DNA of 64,000 nt from the NCBI GenBank assembly GCA_958437935.1, contig CAUBPS010000003.1, positions 62,001 through 126,000 of the forward strand, read 5' to 3'. Under the pieces are notes generated by a model that was not told the origin of the DNA, searched no databases, and was given only the letters and a program-made list of their open reading frames with translations. This DNA comes from an uncultured Collinsella sp. GTDB taxonomy: Bacteria > Actinomycetota > Coriobacteriia > Coriobacteriales > Coriobacteriaceae. Position numbers and translations under genes: made by a program. Below, in pieces: positions 26,708 through 35,697 of this stretch (positions are counted from its first letter, which is position 1; each line of letters begins with the position of its first letter).

Positions 26708-27637
26708 CTAAGCAGCGAGATCTGATGCGTCCTGGTAGGACGCCATAGGACGGGTAGCGCCCGCGACCGTGGTCACCAGATCGCGAACGCGGGAGAACGT
26801 GGCAGTGACCACCTCGTTGGCACGGCTGTAGTCGACATCGCGCTCGTAGAGCGAAACAAGCGCACGGCCCATGCCGTAGGTGCCCGCGGCAGCAGTGAGC
26901 GCCTTGACGGCAAACCCAATATGCGGCGTCTGCTTGACGAGTGCGCGGGTGACCGCGCGGATCACAAGACCGCCGGCAAGCACGCCCGCGACCTCGTAGC
27001 CGCGCTCGGGCTTAATGCCGCGTCCAAAGACGGCAGCGAGCTCAAAGAGCATGCCCACCTGCGCCAGCGCCATAACGGGATAATCGGCGCCCGGCAAAAA
27101 CACCAGTGCACCGGTCGCCATATTGGTAAGCGCGCACGAGGTGATGATACGATTGGCCGCCGCGATGCGCATGAAGGCAAAGTTCGCCGCAAAAGCCGTT
27201 TCCTTGTCGGTGCGATCGAGAATCCAGCGGGCAAGCGTCTCGAGCAGATACGTCTTATCGGTTGCCGCTACCACGCCGAGCATGGGCGTGGACTCCTCGA
27301 TAAACGGCACCTCCACAGCAGACTCGGCAAGCACGCACACGGGCGCGCCGGCGATCACGAGCTCCTGCACGGCACTCTCCAAGCGGTCGGAACCACACGA
27401 GAGCACCAGCACCACATCGGTATCGGTCTTTGGAGCAATTCGCTCCTCCCCCAGACGCTCGACGCGCACAATACCCGAGGTCGTTTGCGGCACAAAGGCG
27501 TCACGCACCGTCTCGGCCAGAAAGCGCGAGGCGGACGAATCCAGATAGACCGAGACGCGCACCGGCGTATCGGAATCCTTCTTAACGGACGCGCCCATCT
27601 TAAAAGCGCGGGTCAGCTTATCTACGGGAATTTTCAT
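26708..27637 (-). CDS. DUF697-like membrane protein of unknown function
   Basis: I do not recognise a defined function. The 309-aa protein has a soluble N-terminal half with a Rossmann-like alternation (DTDVVLVLSCGSDR, GAPVCVLAESAVEVP) and a hydrophobic second half (about residues 155-245) with NMATGALVFLPGADYPVMAL, which resembles DUF697 (YcjF-like) membrane proteins. A GGAGGGG site precedes the ATG. Placed between rodA and the radical SAM gene at the end of the mre-rod cluster, so a link to the cell envelope is possible but unproven. Confidence 0.7.
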   Translation of the reverse strand: MKIPVDKLTRAFKMGASVKKDSDTPVRVSVYLDSSASRFLAETVRDAFVPQTTSGIVRVERLGEERIAPKTDTDVVLVLSCGSDRLESAVQELVIAGAPVCVLAESAVEVPFIEESTPMLGVVAATDKTYLLETLARWILDRTDKETAFAANFAFMRIAAANRIITSCALTNMATGALVFLPGADYPVMALAQVGMLFELAAVFGRGIKPERGYEVAGVLAGGLVIRAVTRALVKQTPHIGFAVKALTAAAGTYGMGRALVSLYERDVDYSRANEVVTATFSRVRDLVTTVAGATRPMASYQDASDLAA

Positions 27638-27655
27638 AGCAAACCCCTCCAGCGG

Positions 27656-28882
27656 TTACGCGGCGCCCGAACGATGCCGCCATATGGATTGTACGATACC
27701 CACCGTCAGCAGCTGAATCATCATCGAAGACGAACCGAAGCTAATAAACGGTAGCGGAATACCGGTAATCGGCATCATGCCGATGCACATGCCGATGTTT
27801 TCGAAGGTCTGGAACGCCCACATGCCAACGATGCCCACACACGAAAGACGCAAAAACAGCGACTCACACTTAAAGGCGACGCGAATCGTCGAAAAGATCA
27901 GCAGCACGTAGAGGCACAGCAGCAAAAAGGAGCCGCAGAAGCCAAAGGTCTCGGACAAAAAGGCGAAGACGAAGTCGGTGTGGAACTCAGGCAGAAAGCC
28001 GCCGGCTGACTGCGTCGCATGGCCCAAACCCTTACCAAAGAAGCCGCCCGAGCCAACGGCGATAAGCGACTGCTGCAGGTTGTAGGCATCGTCCGAATCG
28101 GCATTATCGGGGTCGATAAAGACCGTCAGACGGTTCATCTGATACTGCTTGATGAGCACATCGTGGCCGAGCAGCGAATCAAAGACCGAATCGAGCGCCA
28201 GGACGAGGGCCACCAGGCCCACGAGCAGGGCCAGGGTCGACAGCACCCATTCGCGGCGTGCACCGCTCATGCAGATGACGATGGCGCCCGAAACCAGCAC
28301 GACCAGGCCCGAGCCCAGGTCACCCATAGCAACGACGGCCAAAAACGGAATGGACAGCATGCCGCAGAGCTTGACGTAGTCGCGAACGGTATCGATGCGA
28401 CCGTTATACTGCGAGCCAAGCGTAGCAATAAAGAAGATGGTGATGAGCTTGGCAAGCTCAACCGGCTGGAACGTCAAGCCGATACCGGGAATCTTGATCC
28501 AGCCCGTCATGCCCAGACCGCCCGTATAGGACAGACCCGGAATCTTGGGCGAGAAGATCACGATCAGGTCGATGACGAGCAACGCCGTCGAGAAATTGGA
28601 AATACCGCGCAGGTCGGAGCGCCAGACCAGCACCGCCAGCACCGTGCCGATGCCAATTCCCAGCAAATGGCGCGAGAACGAAGCATCGGCCTTAAACTGC
28701 GAAGCCGACCAGATAATGATGGCACCGTAGGCGACGAGCGCCACAGTAGCCACGAGCACACCGATATGCACCTTTTGGCGAAACGTGCCGCGCGAGGCCG
28801 ATAGTTGCTTGTTGACGCGGTCCAGGCTGCTGCGAGAGCCGGTCTTGGTTGAACGGAACAGATCCGCCGGAGAAAAATCCAT
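27656..28882 (-). CDS. rodA: Rod-shape SEDS glycosyltransferase RodA
   Basis: Polytopic SEDS peptidoglycan polymerase of the elongation complex, working with PBP2. The 408-aa protein has about ten membrane segments after a ~40-residue basic N-terminus, with ATQSAGGFLPEFHTDFVFA (the conserved LPexHTDFIFA box) and the end GIPLPFISFGSSSM. Next to mrdA and downstream of mreBCD, the full elongasome set. Confidence 0.95.
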   Translation of the reverse strand: MDFSPADLFRSTKTGSRSSLDRVNKQLSASRGTFRQKVHIGVLVATVALVAYGAIIIWSASQFKADASFSRHLLGIGIGTVLAVLVWRSDLRGISNFSTALLVIDLIVIFSPKIPGLSYTGGLGMTGWIKIPGIGLTFQPVELAKLITIFFIATLGSQYNGRIDTVRDYVKLCGMLSIPFLAVVAMGDLGSGLVVLVSGAIVICMSGARREWVLSTLALLVGLVALVLALDSVFDSLLGHDVLIKQYQMNRLTVFIDPDNADSDDAYNLQQSLIAVGSGGFFGKGLGHATQSAGGFLPEFHTDFVFAFLSETFGFCGSFLLLCLYVLLIFSTIRVAFKCESLFLRLSCVGIVGMWAFQTFENIGMCIGMMPITGIPLPFISFGSSSMMIQLLTVGIVQSIWRHRSGAA

Positions 28883-28891
28883 CGCAACCTC

Positions 28892-30961
28892 CTATCGAAC
28901 CGAAGAATCGCCCGAGGCCGAAGAGGTATCGGGCTCGTCATAAATCACGCCGAGTACGTCGCGCACGACATGCATCGCGGTATCTGAGCCACCGCCGCCC
29001 TGCTCCAGGACGGTAGCGATGACATACTTGGGATCATCGGCCGGTGCATAGGCGCAGAACCACGCGTATTCGTCCTCGCCACTTTTCTCGCCCGTGCCCG
29101 ACTTGCCGTATACCTGCGGCGTCAGGGTGCCAAAGTGCGCCGCCAGGGACGTCGATGCCGTGTAAATCACGTCGTGCATGCCGTTGCGAACAAGAGCCAA
29201 ATCCGAATCGCTGTTGATCTTGGCCTCCAGGCGCTTCTTCTTGCCCTTGCCATTGTACTTATAGGCATCGCCGTCGCCATCGCGCGACACGGCAGACAAA
29301 AATACGTGAGGCACGTACTGTTTGCCGCCGTTGGCAAGACCCATATAGGCGCACGCCATCTGCAGGGGCGTCACCAGGATGTCGCCCTGGCCGATAGCAA
29401 TGTTGGTCATATCGCCGGCATTCCACTTGCGGTCCTCGGCAGAGGCGTCGGTGAAGTATGACTCTTTCCACTCGGCATCGGGAATACGACCCGCGCCCTC
29501 ACTCGGCAGATCGATACCGCAGGTCTTGCCTAGGCCCCAGCGACGAAAGACCTCCTGCAGGCCCTCGGGATGTTGCTCGTCATAAAAGAACGCCTTACCC
29601 ATGTCGTAGAAGACGGGGTCGCACGAGTTGGCGATACCCGACTGCAGCGTCATGGTGCCGTGGCCAGACGTCAGCCAGCAGCGCTTGCCCCAAGCCTTGC
29701 CCAGACCCGTCCAATAACCCGTGCAGTTGGTTGTCTGCGTTGAAGTGTAGGTTCCAAACTCAAGACCGGCCAGTGCCGAGAGCGGCTTGATGGTCGAGGC
29801 CGACATGTACTGTCCGCTAATGGCGCGGTTGAGCAGCGGGTGCGAACCCTTGTCATCATTGAGCTCGGTCCACACGTCATTTGAGACGCCGCCGATAAAG
29901 ACGGACGGATCGAACTTGGGCTGGCTCGCCATGCCCAGGATCTCGCCATTGTTGGGATCGAGACACACCACAGCGCCGTTGCCGGCATTGCTGTAGCCAG
30001 TGGTCTTGGCAAGCTCGATAGCGCTCGCCAGCGCCGTCTCACAGGCCTGTTGGATCTTAAGGTCGAGCGTGAGCTTAATGTCGGAGCCGGCCTTCGCGGG
30101 CACGGCGCCGGCCTGACCGGTCACATTGCCCGAGGCATCGACCTTGACGGTCTGCTCGCCACGAATACCCTGCAGCAGGTTTTCGTAGTAGCTCTCAACG
30201 CCCGCCTGGCCCACGATATCGCCCGACTGGTACGTAATCTTGCCAGCAGAAGCATCATCATCGCCAGAGGTTTTCTTATTCTGGGCCTCGAGCTGCTCGG
30301 AGGTAATGGTGCCGGTATAGCCCAAGATATGGCATGCCGTCTCGCCGTATGGATACTGGCGCTCGGTACGCTCGGCAATCTTGACGCCCGGGAACTCGCC
30401 GGCGTGTTCCTTGATATAGGCAACCGTGGAGCGACGGACGTCCGTCGCGATGGTATGCAGGCTCTGAGCGCCCTCTGTATTGTCCTGAATATTGCGAAGG
30501 ACCGCCACATAAGGCATTCCAAGCACGTTGGCAAGATGGCGAACCAGAACCTCATCCTCGGCAAGGTCGCGGTAGGCCACGACAGCAAGTGAGGGACGGT
30601 TCTGGACAAGCGCCACGCCATTGCGGTCGAGGATGCGGCCGCGCACAGCGGGTGTGGTAACGGTGCGAGTCTGATTACTATTGGCCTGCTTCTCGTAATA
30701 GTCCGACGAGACCATCTGCATGCCCCACAGCTTGACGGCAAGTGCCGCAAACATCGCGCCCACACCCGTGGTGAGGATGGAAAAGCGGCCCTTAAAGGCG
30801 GTCGCCGCGGTATTGCCCTCGCCCTCGGTGGCGCGCGGAGCCGTTCCATGCTGTGTATCGTAGGTAAAACGGGAATCGCCTCGACGCATGATGACCAGCG
30901 CGACCACGATGGCCACAACCAGCACGATACCGGCGATAATAACCGTCATCTGGGAAGACAT
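28892..30961 (-). CDS. mrdA: Penicillin-binding protein 2 (elongasome transpeptidase)
   Basis: Class B PBP that cross-links peptidoglycan with RodA. The 689-aa protein has a PBP dimerisation domain (RGRILDRNGVALVQNRPSL) and a transpeptidase domain with SASTIKPL (nucleophile Ser, about residue 390), SCD in place of SxN (GIANSCDPVF) and KSGTGE. Two hydrophobic N-terminal segments are seen (about residues 5-25 and 72-95), with a charged linker between, rather than the usual single anchor. Sits between mreD and rodA. Confidence 0.94.
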   Translation of the reverse strand: MSSQMTVIIAGIVLVVAIVVALVIMRRGDSRFTYDTQHGTAPRATEGEGNTAATAFKGRFSILTTGVGAMFAALAVKLWGMQMVSSDYYEKQANSNQTRTVTTPAVRGRILDRNGVALVQNRPSLAVVAYRDLAEDEVLVRHLANVLGMPYVAVLRNIQDNTEGAQSLHTIATDVRRSTVAYIKEHAGEFPGVKIAERTERQYPYGETACHILGYTGTITSEQLEAQNKKTSGDDDASAGKITYQSGDIVGQAGVESYYENLLQGIRGEQTVKVDASGNVTGQAGAVPAKAGSDIKLTLDLKIQQACETALASAIELAKTTGYSNAGNGAVVCLDPNNGEILGMASQPKFDPSVFIGGVSNDVWTELNDDKGSHPLLNRAISGQYMSASTIKPLSALAGLEFGTYTSTQTTNCTGYWTGLGKAWGKRCWLTSGHGTMTLQSGIANSCDPVFYDMGKAFFYDEQHPEGLQEVFRRWGLGKTCGIDLPSEGAGRIPDAEWKESYFTDASAEDRKWNAGDMTNIAIGQGDILVTPLQMACAYMGLANGGKQYVPHVFLSAVSRDGDGDAYKYNGKGKKKRLEAKINSDSDLALVRNGMHDVIYTASTSLAAHFGTLTPQVYGKSGTGEKSGEDEYAWFCAYAPADDPKYVIATVLEQGGGGSDTAMHVVRDVLGVIYDEPDTSSASGDSSVR

Positions 30962-30974
30962 CTACGGGCCTCCC

Positions 30975-31547
30975 CTATTTGAGCTTGCGGGTCTTGGGCT
31001 TAAAGCGCATACCCGTCTGGCGTCCGCCACGTGCGGAGAATCCATAGCCGGACTGCGGCACGACGCCGGACATCAAAAACGGAATGGCAACCAGACCCGT
31101 CAGGATCGAGGACGGCAGCGCATGGCCGAAGATCGCCACGACAAAGCTCGTCTCCAAACCCATAAACAGCAAGATGATGCTGTAGATAACATTAATGACG
31201 AGCGCGAAGGCGCCCACAGTGACGCCGCGCGCACTCGGGGTACCGCCCGTCTGACCGACGGCGCTGTGCACCAGGGCAAAAGAACCCACGGTCAGCAGGA
31301 GCGACATAACGCCCACCGGCACGGCAGCGGACAGGTCATAAAACAAGCCGCTGCAAAAACCGCACACGACGGCACGGGTCGGGTCGCCCGAGAACACGCT
31401 TAGGCACACCAGGATAATCATGAAGTTGACGCGACCGCCCGCAATGGAGATCTGCGGTGCCAGGCCTGCCTGCAGCAGCACGCATACGATGGCGGCGATT
31501 ACAAACGTGCGGGAGCTCATCCCCTGCTCGTGTAGATCCATGGACAT
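30975..31547 (-). CDS. mreD: Rod-shape-determining protein MreD
   Basis: Integral membrane component of the elongasome. The 190-aa protein has five to six hydrophobic segments (VIAAIVCVLLQAGLAPQI, VNFMIILVCLSVFSG, FCSGLFYDLSAAVPVG…), matching MreD topology; the GDPTRAVVCGFCSGLFYD stretch fits the family. Lies between mreC and mrdA with short gaps. Confidence 0.88.
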   Translation of the reverse strand: MSMDLHEQGMSSRTFVIAAIVCVLLQAGLAPQISIAGGRVNFMIILVCLSVFSGDPTRAVVCGFCSGLFYDLSAAVPVGVMSLLLTVGSFALVHSAVGQTGGTPSARGVTVGAFALVINVIYSIILLFMGLETSFVVAIFGHALPSSILTGLVAIPFLMSGVVPQSGYGFSARGGRQTGMRFKPKTRKLK

Positions 31548-31552
31548 GCCCC

Positions 31553-32551
31553 CTATTCGTTCGAGCCGGAATCGGTCGTCTCGGACGTGTCGGAACTGTC
31601 ATCCGAGCTCTCGTCCTTCGTCTTGGTTGCAGCATCGCGCGACGTTCCCTGCGGCGTGCTGTTGGCCGTGCTCACGTCCTCATCCGAGGCCGACTGTTCG
31701 TCGGTCAGCGAGGTAATGACCAGCACTTCCTCGTTGTTCTCGGCCGTGGTCTGAGCGCGCACCACAATGGTGTAGTACACGTCGTTTGCCGATTTCTCAA
31801 CCGACGAGACGGTGCCGAGCGGTAGACCCTTGGGGAACACACCGCCGATGCCCGAGGTCACGATGATGTCGCCGACTTTAACGTCGGAGTCGACGCTCAC
31901 ATACTCAAGACGCAGCGTGCCGTCAGCCTGACCCTGCAGCATGCCCTGGGCGCGCGTGTCCTGTACCATGGCGGACACACCCGAGTTCTCGTCGCCAATC
32001 AGGCGCACGGTGGACGTCTTGGCCGAGACTTCGATGATCTGGCCGATAACACCGGCCGAACTCGTCACAGGCATGTTGATGGTAAGGCCGTCGGCAGAGC
32101 CTTTGTCGATGGTTACGGTCGAGGTCCAGGCATCGCCCGAGGCACCAACGATACGAGCAGCGGTCGATTTGAGGTTGTAGGTCGACTGCAGCCCGACCAG
32201 CCCCTCCAGACGCTCGGCGGTCTTTTGAGCCTCGGAGAGCTCAGCAACCTTAGAGGTCAGCTCCTCGTTTTGCTTCTTAAGCTCGTCAAGCGTGTCCTGC
32301 GACGCCGTAAGGTTAGAGAACACGTTGCCGATCGCATTGAAGGGAGCCGCCACGGCCGAGCCCACAAAACGCACCGGCGAGGTAATCGTCGTTACGCCCG
32401 AACGCACGGCATGAATCGGCCCTGCCTCGCCCTCGCGGATGTAAAACGTGAGCAGCAACACCGAAATCAGGCTGAAAACAATCAACGGGCGCATACCCGT
32501 TGATTGTCGCTTGGTATTCAGATTTGTGGAGAAACCCGAAGATCGTGCCAA
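31553..32551 (-). CDS. mreC: Rod-shape-determining protein MreC
   Basis: Single-pass protein whose extracytoplasmic beta domains activate PBP2. The 332-aa sequence has a membrane anchor (MRPLIVFSLISVLLLTFYIR), a coiled coil (LDELKKQNEELTSKVAELSEAQ), then VGASGDAWTSTVTIDKGSADGL and GGVFPKGLPLGTV. A Ser/Thr/Asp/Glu-rich C-terminal tail of about 45 residues extends beyond the core. TTG start at 32551. Confidence 0.94.
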   Translation of the reverse strand: MARSSGFSTNLNTKRQSTGMRPLIVFSLISVLLLTFYIREGEAGPIHAVRSGVTTITSPVRFVGSAVAAPFNAIGNVFSNLTASQDTLDELKKQNEELTSKVAELSEAQKTAERLEGLVGLQSTYNLKSTAARIVGASGDAWTSTVTIDKGSADGLTINMPVTSSAGVIGQIIEVSAKTSTVRLIGDENSGVSAMVQDTRAQGMLQGQADGTLRLEYVSVDSDVKVGDIIVTSGIGGVFPKGLPLGTVSSVEKSANDVYYTIVVRAQTTAENNEEVLVITSLTDEQSASDEDVSTANSTPQGTSRDAATKTKDESSDDSSDTSETTDSGSNE

Positions 32552-32572
32552 ATGGAATCCACCTTTTGGAAA

Positions 32573-33616
32573 TTAAGCATTGGTCTGGACGAAGCCGCCA
32601 TCAAACGCATTGGCCTCGAGCACGCGGGCACAGCCGTTAACGACGTTATCGAGCGCCGTGGGGCTGACGTTGACCGAAACGCCGGTCTCATCGCGCAGAC
32701 GCACGTCGAGTCCGCGTAGCAGAGCGCCACCACCGGTCAGCAAAATGCCGTAGTACATAAGGTCAGAGGCAAGATCGGGCGGCGTGGCATCGAGGGCGTC
32801 CTTGACGGCCTTGGCCATCTCGTCGAGCGGCTTGTTGAGCGCGCGACGAATCTCCTCGCTCTCGATGCGCACGGTCTTGGGCAGACCGGTGATCACGTCG
32901 CGACCGTTGACCTCGACGTCGAGCTCGTCCTTGAGCGGCACAGCGGAGCCGACCTTGATCTTGATGTCCTCTGCCGTACGCTCGCCGATGGCAAGGTTGT
33001 AGGCATCACGAACGTGCGTGAGGATGGCCTGATCGAACTCGTCGCCTGCAATACGGATGGACTGCGAGACGACGATGCCGCCCATAGCGATAACGGCAAC
33101 CTCGGTGGTACCGCCACCGATGTCGATGACCATGGAGCCGGTGGGCTCCTCGACGGGCAGGTCGGCGCCGATAGCGGCAGCCATGGGCTCCTCGATCAGA
33201 TAGGCCTGGCGAGCGCCAGCCTGGATCGTGGCCTCAAAGACAGCACGCTTCTCGACCGACGTGACGCCGGAGGGAACGCAGACGACAACGCGCGGACGCG
33301 GGGTCCACGGATAGCGCTTCTCGGACGCCTTATCGATAAAGTAGCGAAGCATGGCCTCGGTAACATCGAAGTCGGCGATGACGCCGTCCTTCAGGGGACG
33401 AACGGCCACGATGTTGCCGGGCGTACGGCCGAGCATGCGCTTTGCCTCGATACCGACCGCCAGGATGCGCTCGTCGTTCTTGTCGATGGCGACAACAGAG
33501 GGCTCGCGAATGACGATGCCCTTGCCGCGCACGGAGACAAGCGTATTTGCGGTGCCGAGGTCGATGGCAAGATCGCCCGCATAGCTACCGAAGAACATAT
33601 CCATCAAAGAAAACAA
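32573..33616 (-). CDS. mreB: Actin-like cell-shape protein MreB
   Basis: Bacterial actin that guides lateral wall synthesis. The 347-aa protein has LAIDLGTANTLV (phosphate 1), MVIDIGGGTTEVAVI (phosphate 2) and LTGGGALLRGLDV (adenosine loop). The TTG at 33616 has AGGAG five bases upstream, better than the internal ATG at 33604. First gene of mreB-mreC-mreD-mrdA-rodA. Confidence 0.96.
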   Translation of the reverse strand: MFSLMDMFFGSYAGDLAIDLGTANTLVSVRGKGIVIREPSVVAIDKNDERILAVGIEAKRMLGRTPGNIVAVRPLKDGVIADFDVTEAMLRYFIDKASEKRYPWTPRPRVVVCVPSGVTSVEKRAVFEATIQAGARQAYLIEEPMAAAIGADLPVEEPTGSMVIDIGGGTTEVAVIAMGGIVVSQSIRIAGDEFDQAILTHVRDAYNLAIGERTAEDIKIKVGSAVPLKDELDVEVNGRDVITGLPKTVRIESEEIRRALNKPLDEMAKAVKDALDATPPDLASDLMYYGILLTGGGALLRGLDVRLRDETGVSVNVSPTALDNVVNGCARVLEANAFDGGFVQTNA

Positions 33617-33676
33617 CGCAACTCCTGATGTGTTGGATGATTGCTGGAAAACTACTAGCTCATCATACTAGCGCAA

Positions 33677-33709
33677 GCCCGGCACCTCACTTGCGGTGAA
33701 GCGCCGGGC
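33677..33709 (-). terminator. Hairpin between the TPR gene and mreB
   Basis: GCCCGGC (33677-33683) and GCCGGGC (33703-33709) pair, and an inner CTTCAC/GTGAGG helix extends the stem. No T-run follows on the minus strand, so termination is uncertain. Confidence 0.4.
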
Positions 33710-33731
33710 AAAGCTAAATCCCATAAGGTCA

Positions 33732-35036
33732 CTACTGGTTGTCAGCAGCCGAGAAATCCATATCGAGCGAGGAAACGGCCCAGCCGATATGGTTGTCGGA
33801 GCGCACGAATTTGACGGTGTACTCCTGCTCGCCGCCCTTGGACAGCGATGCCTTCACCTTAGCGGTCGTCTCGGTCATGGACTGATCCATGCCCTCGACG
33901 GACACGGTGGCACCCTGCGGAATCGAGGAGATGATCATCGACTTAGCGTCCTCGGACAGGCTCGATGCCAGGCAAGACTCGGCCTTTGCGGTGTCACCGT
34001 CGCCGGCAGCCTGGAACAGATCGGTAACGACAGACTCCTGAGACGGGAAGCCAAAGCCGCGCGTGTAGGCAAAGCCCAGACCGCCCGCGGCGATCAAAAT
34101 GAGCAGAAGCAGCACGATGAAGACTTTGAGACCCGTGTGGCGATGGCGACGACGTACCTTGGCCTGCTTACGATCCTGACGGTCCTGCTGGACCATCTCG
34201 GACTCGGACAGCGTAAAGAAGCCGGTGTCCGAGGGATCGGGCATAAACTGACCGGTCGCGCCCGTAGGATCGAGCGGATCGACGGCAGGAGCGTCCATCG
34301 CGGGCGCCGGAGCCGTGGCCATAGCCGTCTGGGCAGACAGCGCGGCAAGCGAATCGTGCACGCGGGCAAGCTCATCGGCCTGCTCGGAGGTGAGCTGGTA
34401 GATGCCATCGGCAGTAGCGGCGTTAAAGGCGTCGAGTGCGTCGGAGGGACGGCCGGCGGCAGAAAGCGCCTGACCCATGCCGGCGTTGAGCGCACGCGTG
34501 TCGTCGCGGGGGCCGGCAAAGTCGATAGCCGTGCGGTAGGTCTCCACGGCATCCGCCGGACGGCCGAGCTTGATGAAGCAACGACCGAGCTCGCCGAGCG
34601 CGGCGGCAGGAGCCGGATTGGCGCCATCGATGGCAGCCTGACGGAAGGCAGTACCCGCGTTGGCATAGTCGCCCGACTGGAACAGCGCGTTACCCAGGCC
34701 CAGATAGGCCTTGAACGGCGTGGCATAAGAAGCGTCCTGCGTAGCAGCAGAGAACGCCTGAGCGGCCGTCGTGTAGTCGCCCACGGCGGCGAGCGCCTTG
34801 CCGCGGTTGGTGAGCAGCGCGCCGCGCTTGCCATAGGTGCCGTCGTTGAGGGCGGCGGCATAGGCCTCGGCGGCCTCGGCATACATGCCCAGGTGCATCA
34901 AGGCGTTGCCACGAAGGTGATCGGCCTCGCCCATAATCTCATCGGGAGTCTTTGCCGCCCCAAGCATCTGGGCTGCAGCGGAAAAATCACCCGCGCGGTA
35001 AGCGGCGCGGCCCTGTTGGATCAGCTGGCTATTCAA
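33732..35036 (-). CDS. TPR-repeat single-pass membrane protein
   Basis: Function not recognised. The 434-aa protein has four to six tetratricopeptide repeats in the N-terminal ~225 residues (GRAAYRAGDFSAAAQML, GNALMHLGMYAEAAEAY, GKALAAVGDYTTAAQAF, GNALFQSGDYANAGTAF…), a Pro/Ala linker, a basic stretch, one membrane helix (VFIVLLLLILIAAGGLGFAY, about residues 305-325) and a ~110-aa outer domain. The TPR part should be cytoplasmic. Co-oriented with ppiB and mreB; a role in envelope assembly is a guess. Confidence 0.8.
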   Translation of the reverse strand: MNSQLIQQGRAAYRAGDFSAAAQMLGAAKTPDEIMGEADHLRGNALMHLGMYAEAAEAYAAALNDGTYGKRGALLTNRGKALAAVGDYTTAAQAFSAATQDASYATPFKAYLGLGNALFQSGDYANAGTAFRQAAIDGANPAPAAALGELGRCFIKLGRPADAVETYRTAIDFAGPRDDTRALNAGMGQALSAAGRPSDALDAFNAATADGIYQLTSEQADELARVHDSLAALSAQTAMATAPAPAMDAPAVDPLDPTGATGQFMPDPSDTGFFTLSESEMVQQDRQDRKQAKVRRRHRHTGLKVFIVLLLLILIAAGGLGFAYTRGFGFPSQESVVTDLFQAAGDGDTAKAESCLASSLSEDAKSMIISSIPQGATVSVEGMDQSMTETTAKVKASLSKGGEQEYTVKFVRSDNHIGWAVSSLDMDFSAADNQ

Positions 35037-35047
35037 GGAAGTCCCCT

Positions 35048-35590
35048 TTACTCGTGAACGATCTCGACATGGACGATCTCGTCGCCGGCACGCAGCTGCG
35101 AAATCACATCGAGACCCTCGACCGTGGTACCAAAGACGGTGTAACCGGAATCGAGGTTATGCTGGGCACCCAGGCAGAAGTAGAACTGCGAACCCGCGGA
35201 ATCGGGGTCCATGGAGCGTGCCATGGCAAGGGCGCCATCGACATGGCTGTTGCGCGGATTGGTGGCAAACTCGCCCTTGATGCAGTAGCCGGGGCCACCG
35301 GTACCGGGCATGCCGTCGGGGCCCTCAAGACCGGCAGCGACGTCGGCGCCGGACATGTCGCGGGTATTGGGGTCGCCGCCCTGGATAACAAAACCGGGCA
35401 CATAGCGATGGAACTTAAGGCCATCATAGAAGCCCATCGTGGAAAGCTCGCAGAAGTTCGCGACATGAATGGGAGCGCCCTCGCCGTCAAACTTGACCTT
35501 GATGGTACCCTTCGACGTCTCGATTACGGCGCACTCGTCGCCGACAAGCTGATACTCGGGCGTGTAGAGCTCTTTCTTAAAACCAAACAT
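35048..35590 (-). CDS. ppiB: Cyclophilin-type peptidyl-prolyl isomerase
   Basis: Proline isomerase, predicted cytoplasmic because no signal peptide is present. The 180-aa cyclophilin core shows FYDGLKFHRYVPGFVIQGGDP (catalytic Arg in FHR), GALAMARSMDPDSAGSQFYFCLG and YTVFGTTVEGLDVI. A short N-terminal segment MFGFKKELYTPEYQLVGD precedes the barrel. Confidence 0.93.
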   Translation of the reverse strand: MFGFKKELYTPEYQLVGDECAVIETSKGTIKVKFDGEGAPIHVANFCELSTMGFYDGLKFHRYVPGFVIQGGDPNTRDMSGADVAAGLEGPDGMPGTGGPGYCIKGEFATNPRNSHVDGALAMARSMDPDSAGSQFYFCLGAQHNLDSGYTVFGTTVEGLDVISQLRAGDEIVHVEIVHE

Positions 35591-35697
35591 GTGGTTCCTT
35601 CCTCGTGCGTTTAAAGCATATTTGTACGAATTGTAGCAATAAGCACAGGCTTACATCAATTGCGCACGTAGGTTATGCCGACTATGGCGAACTAATT

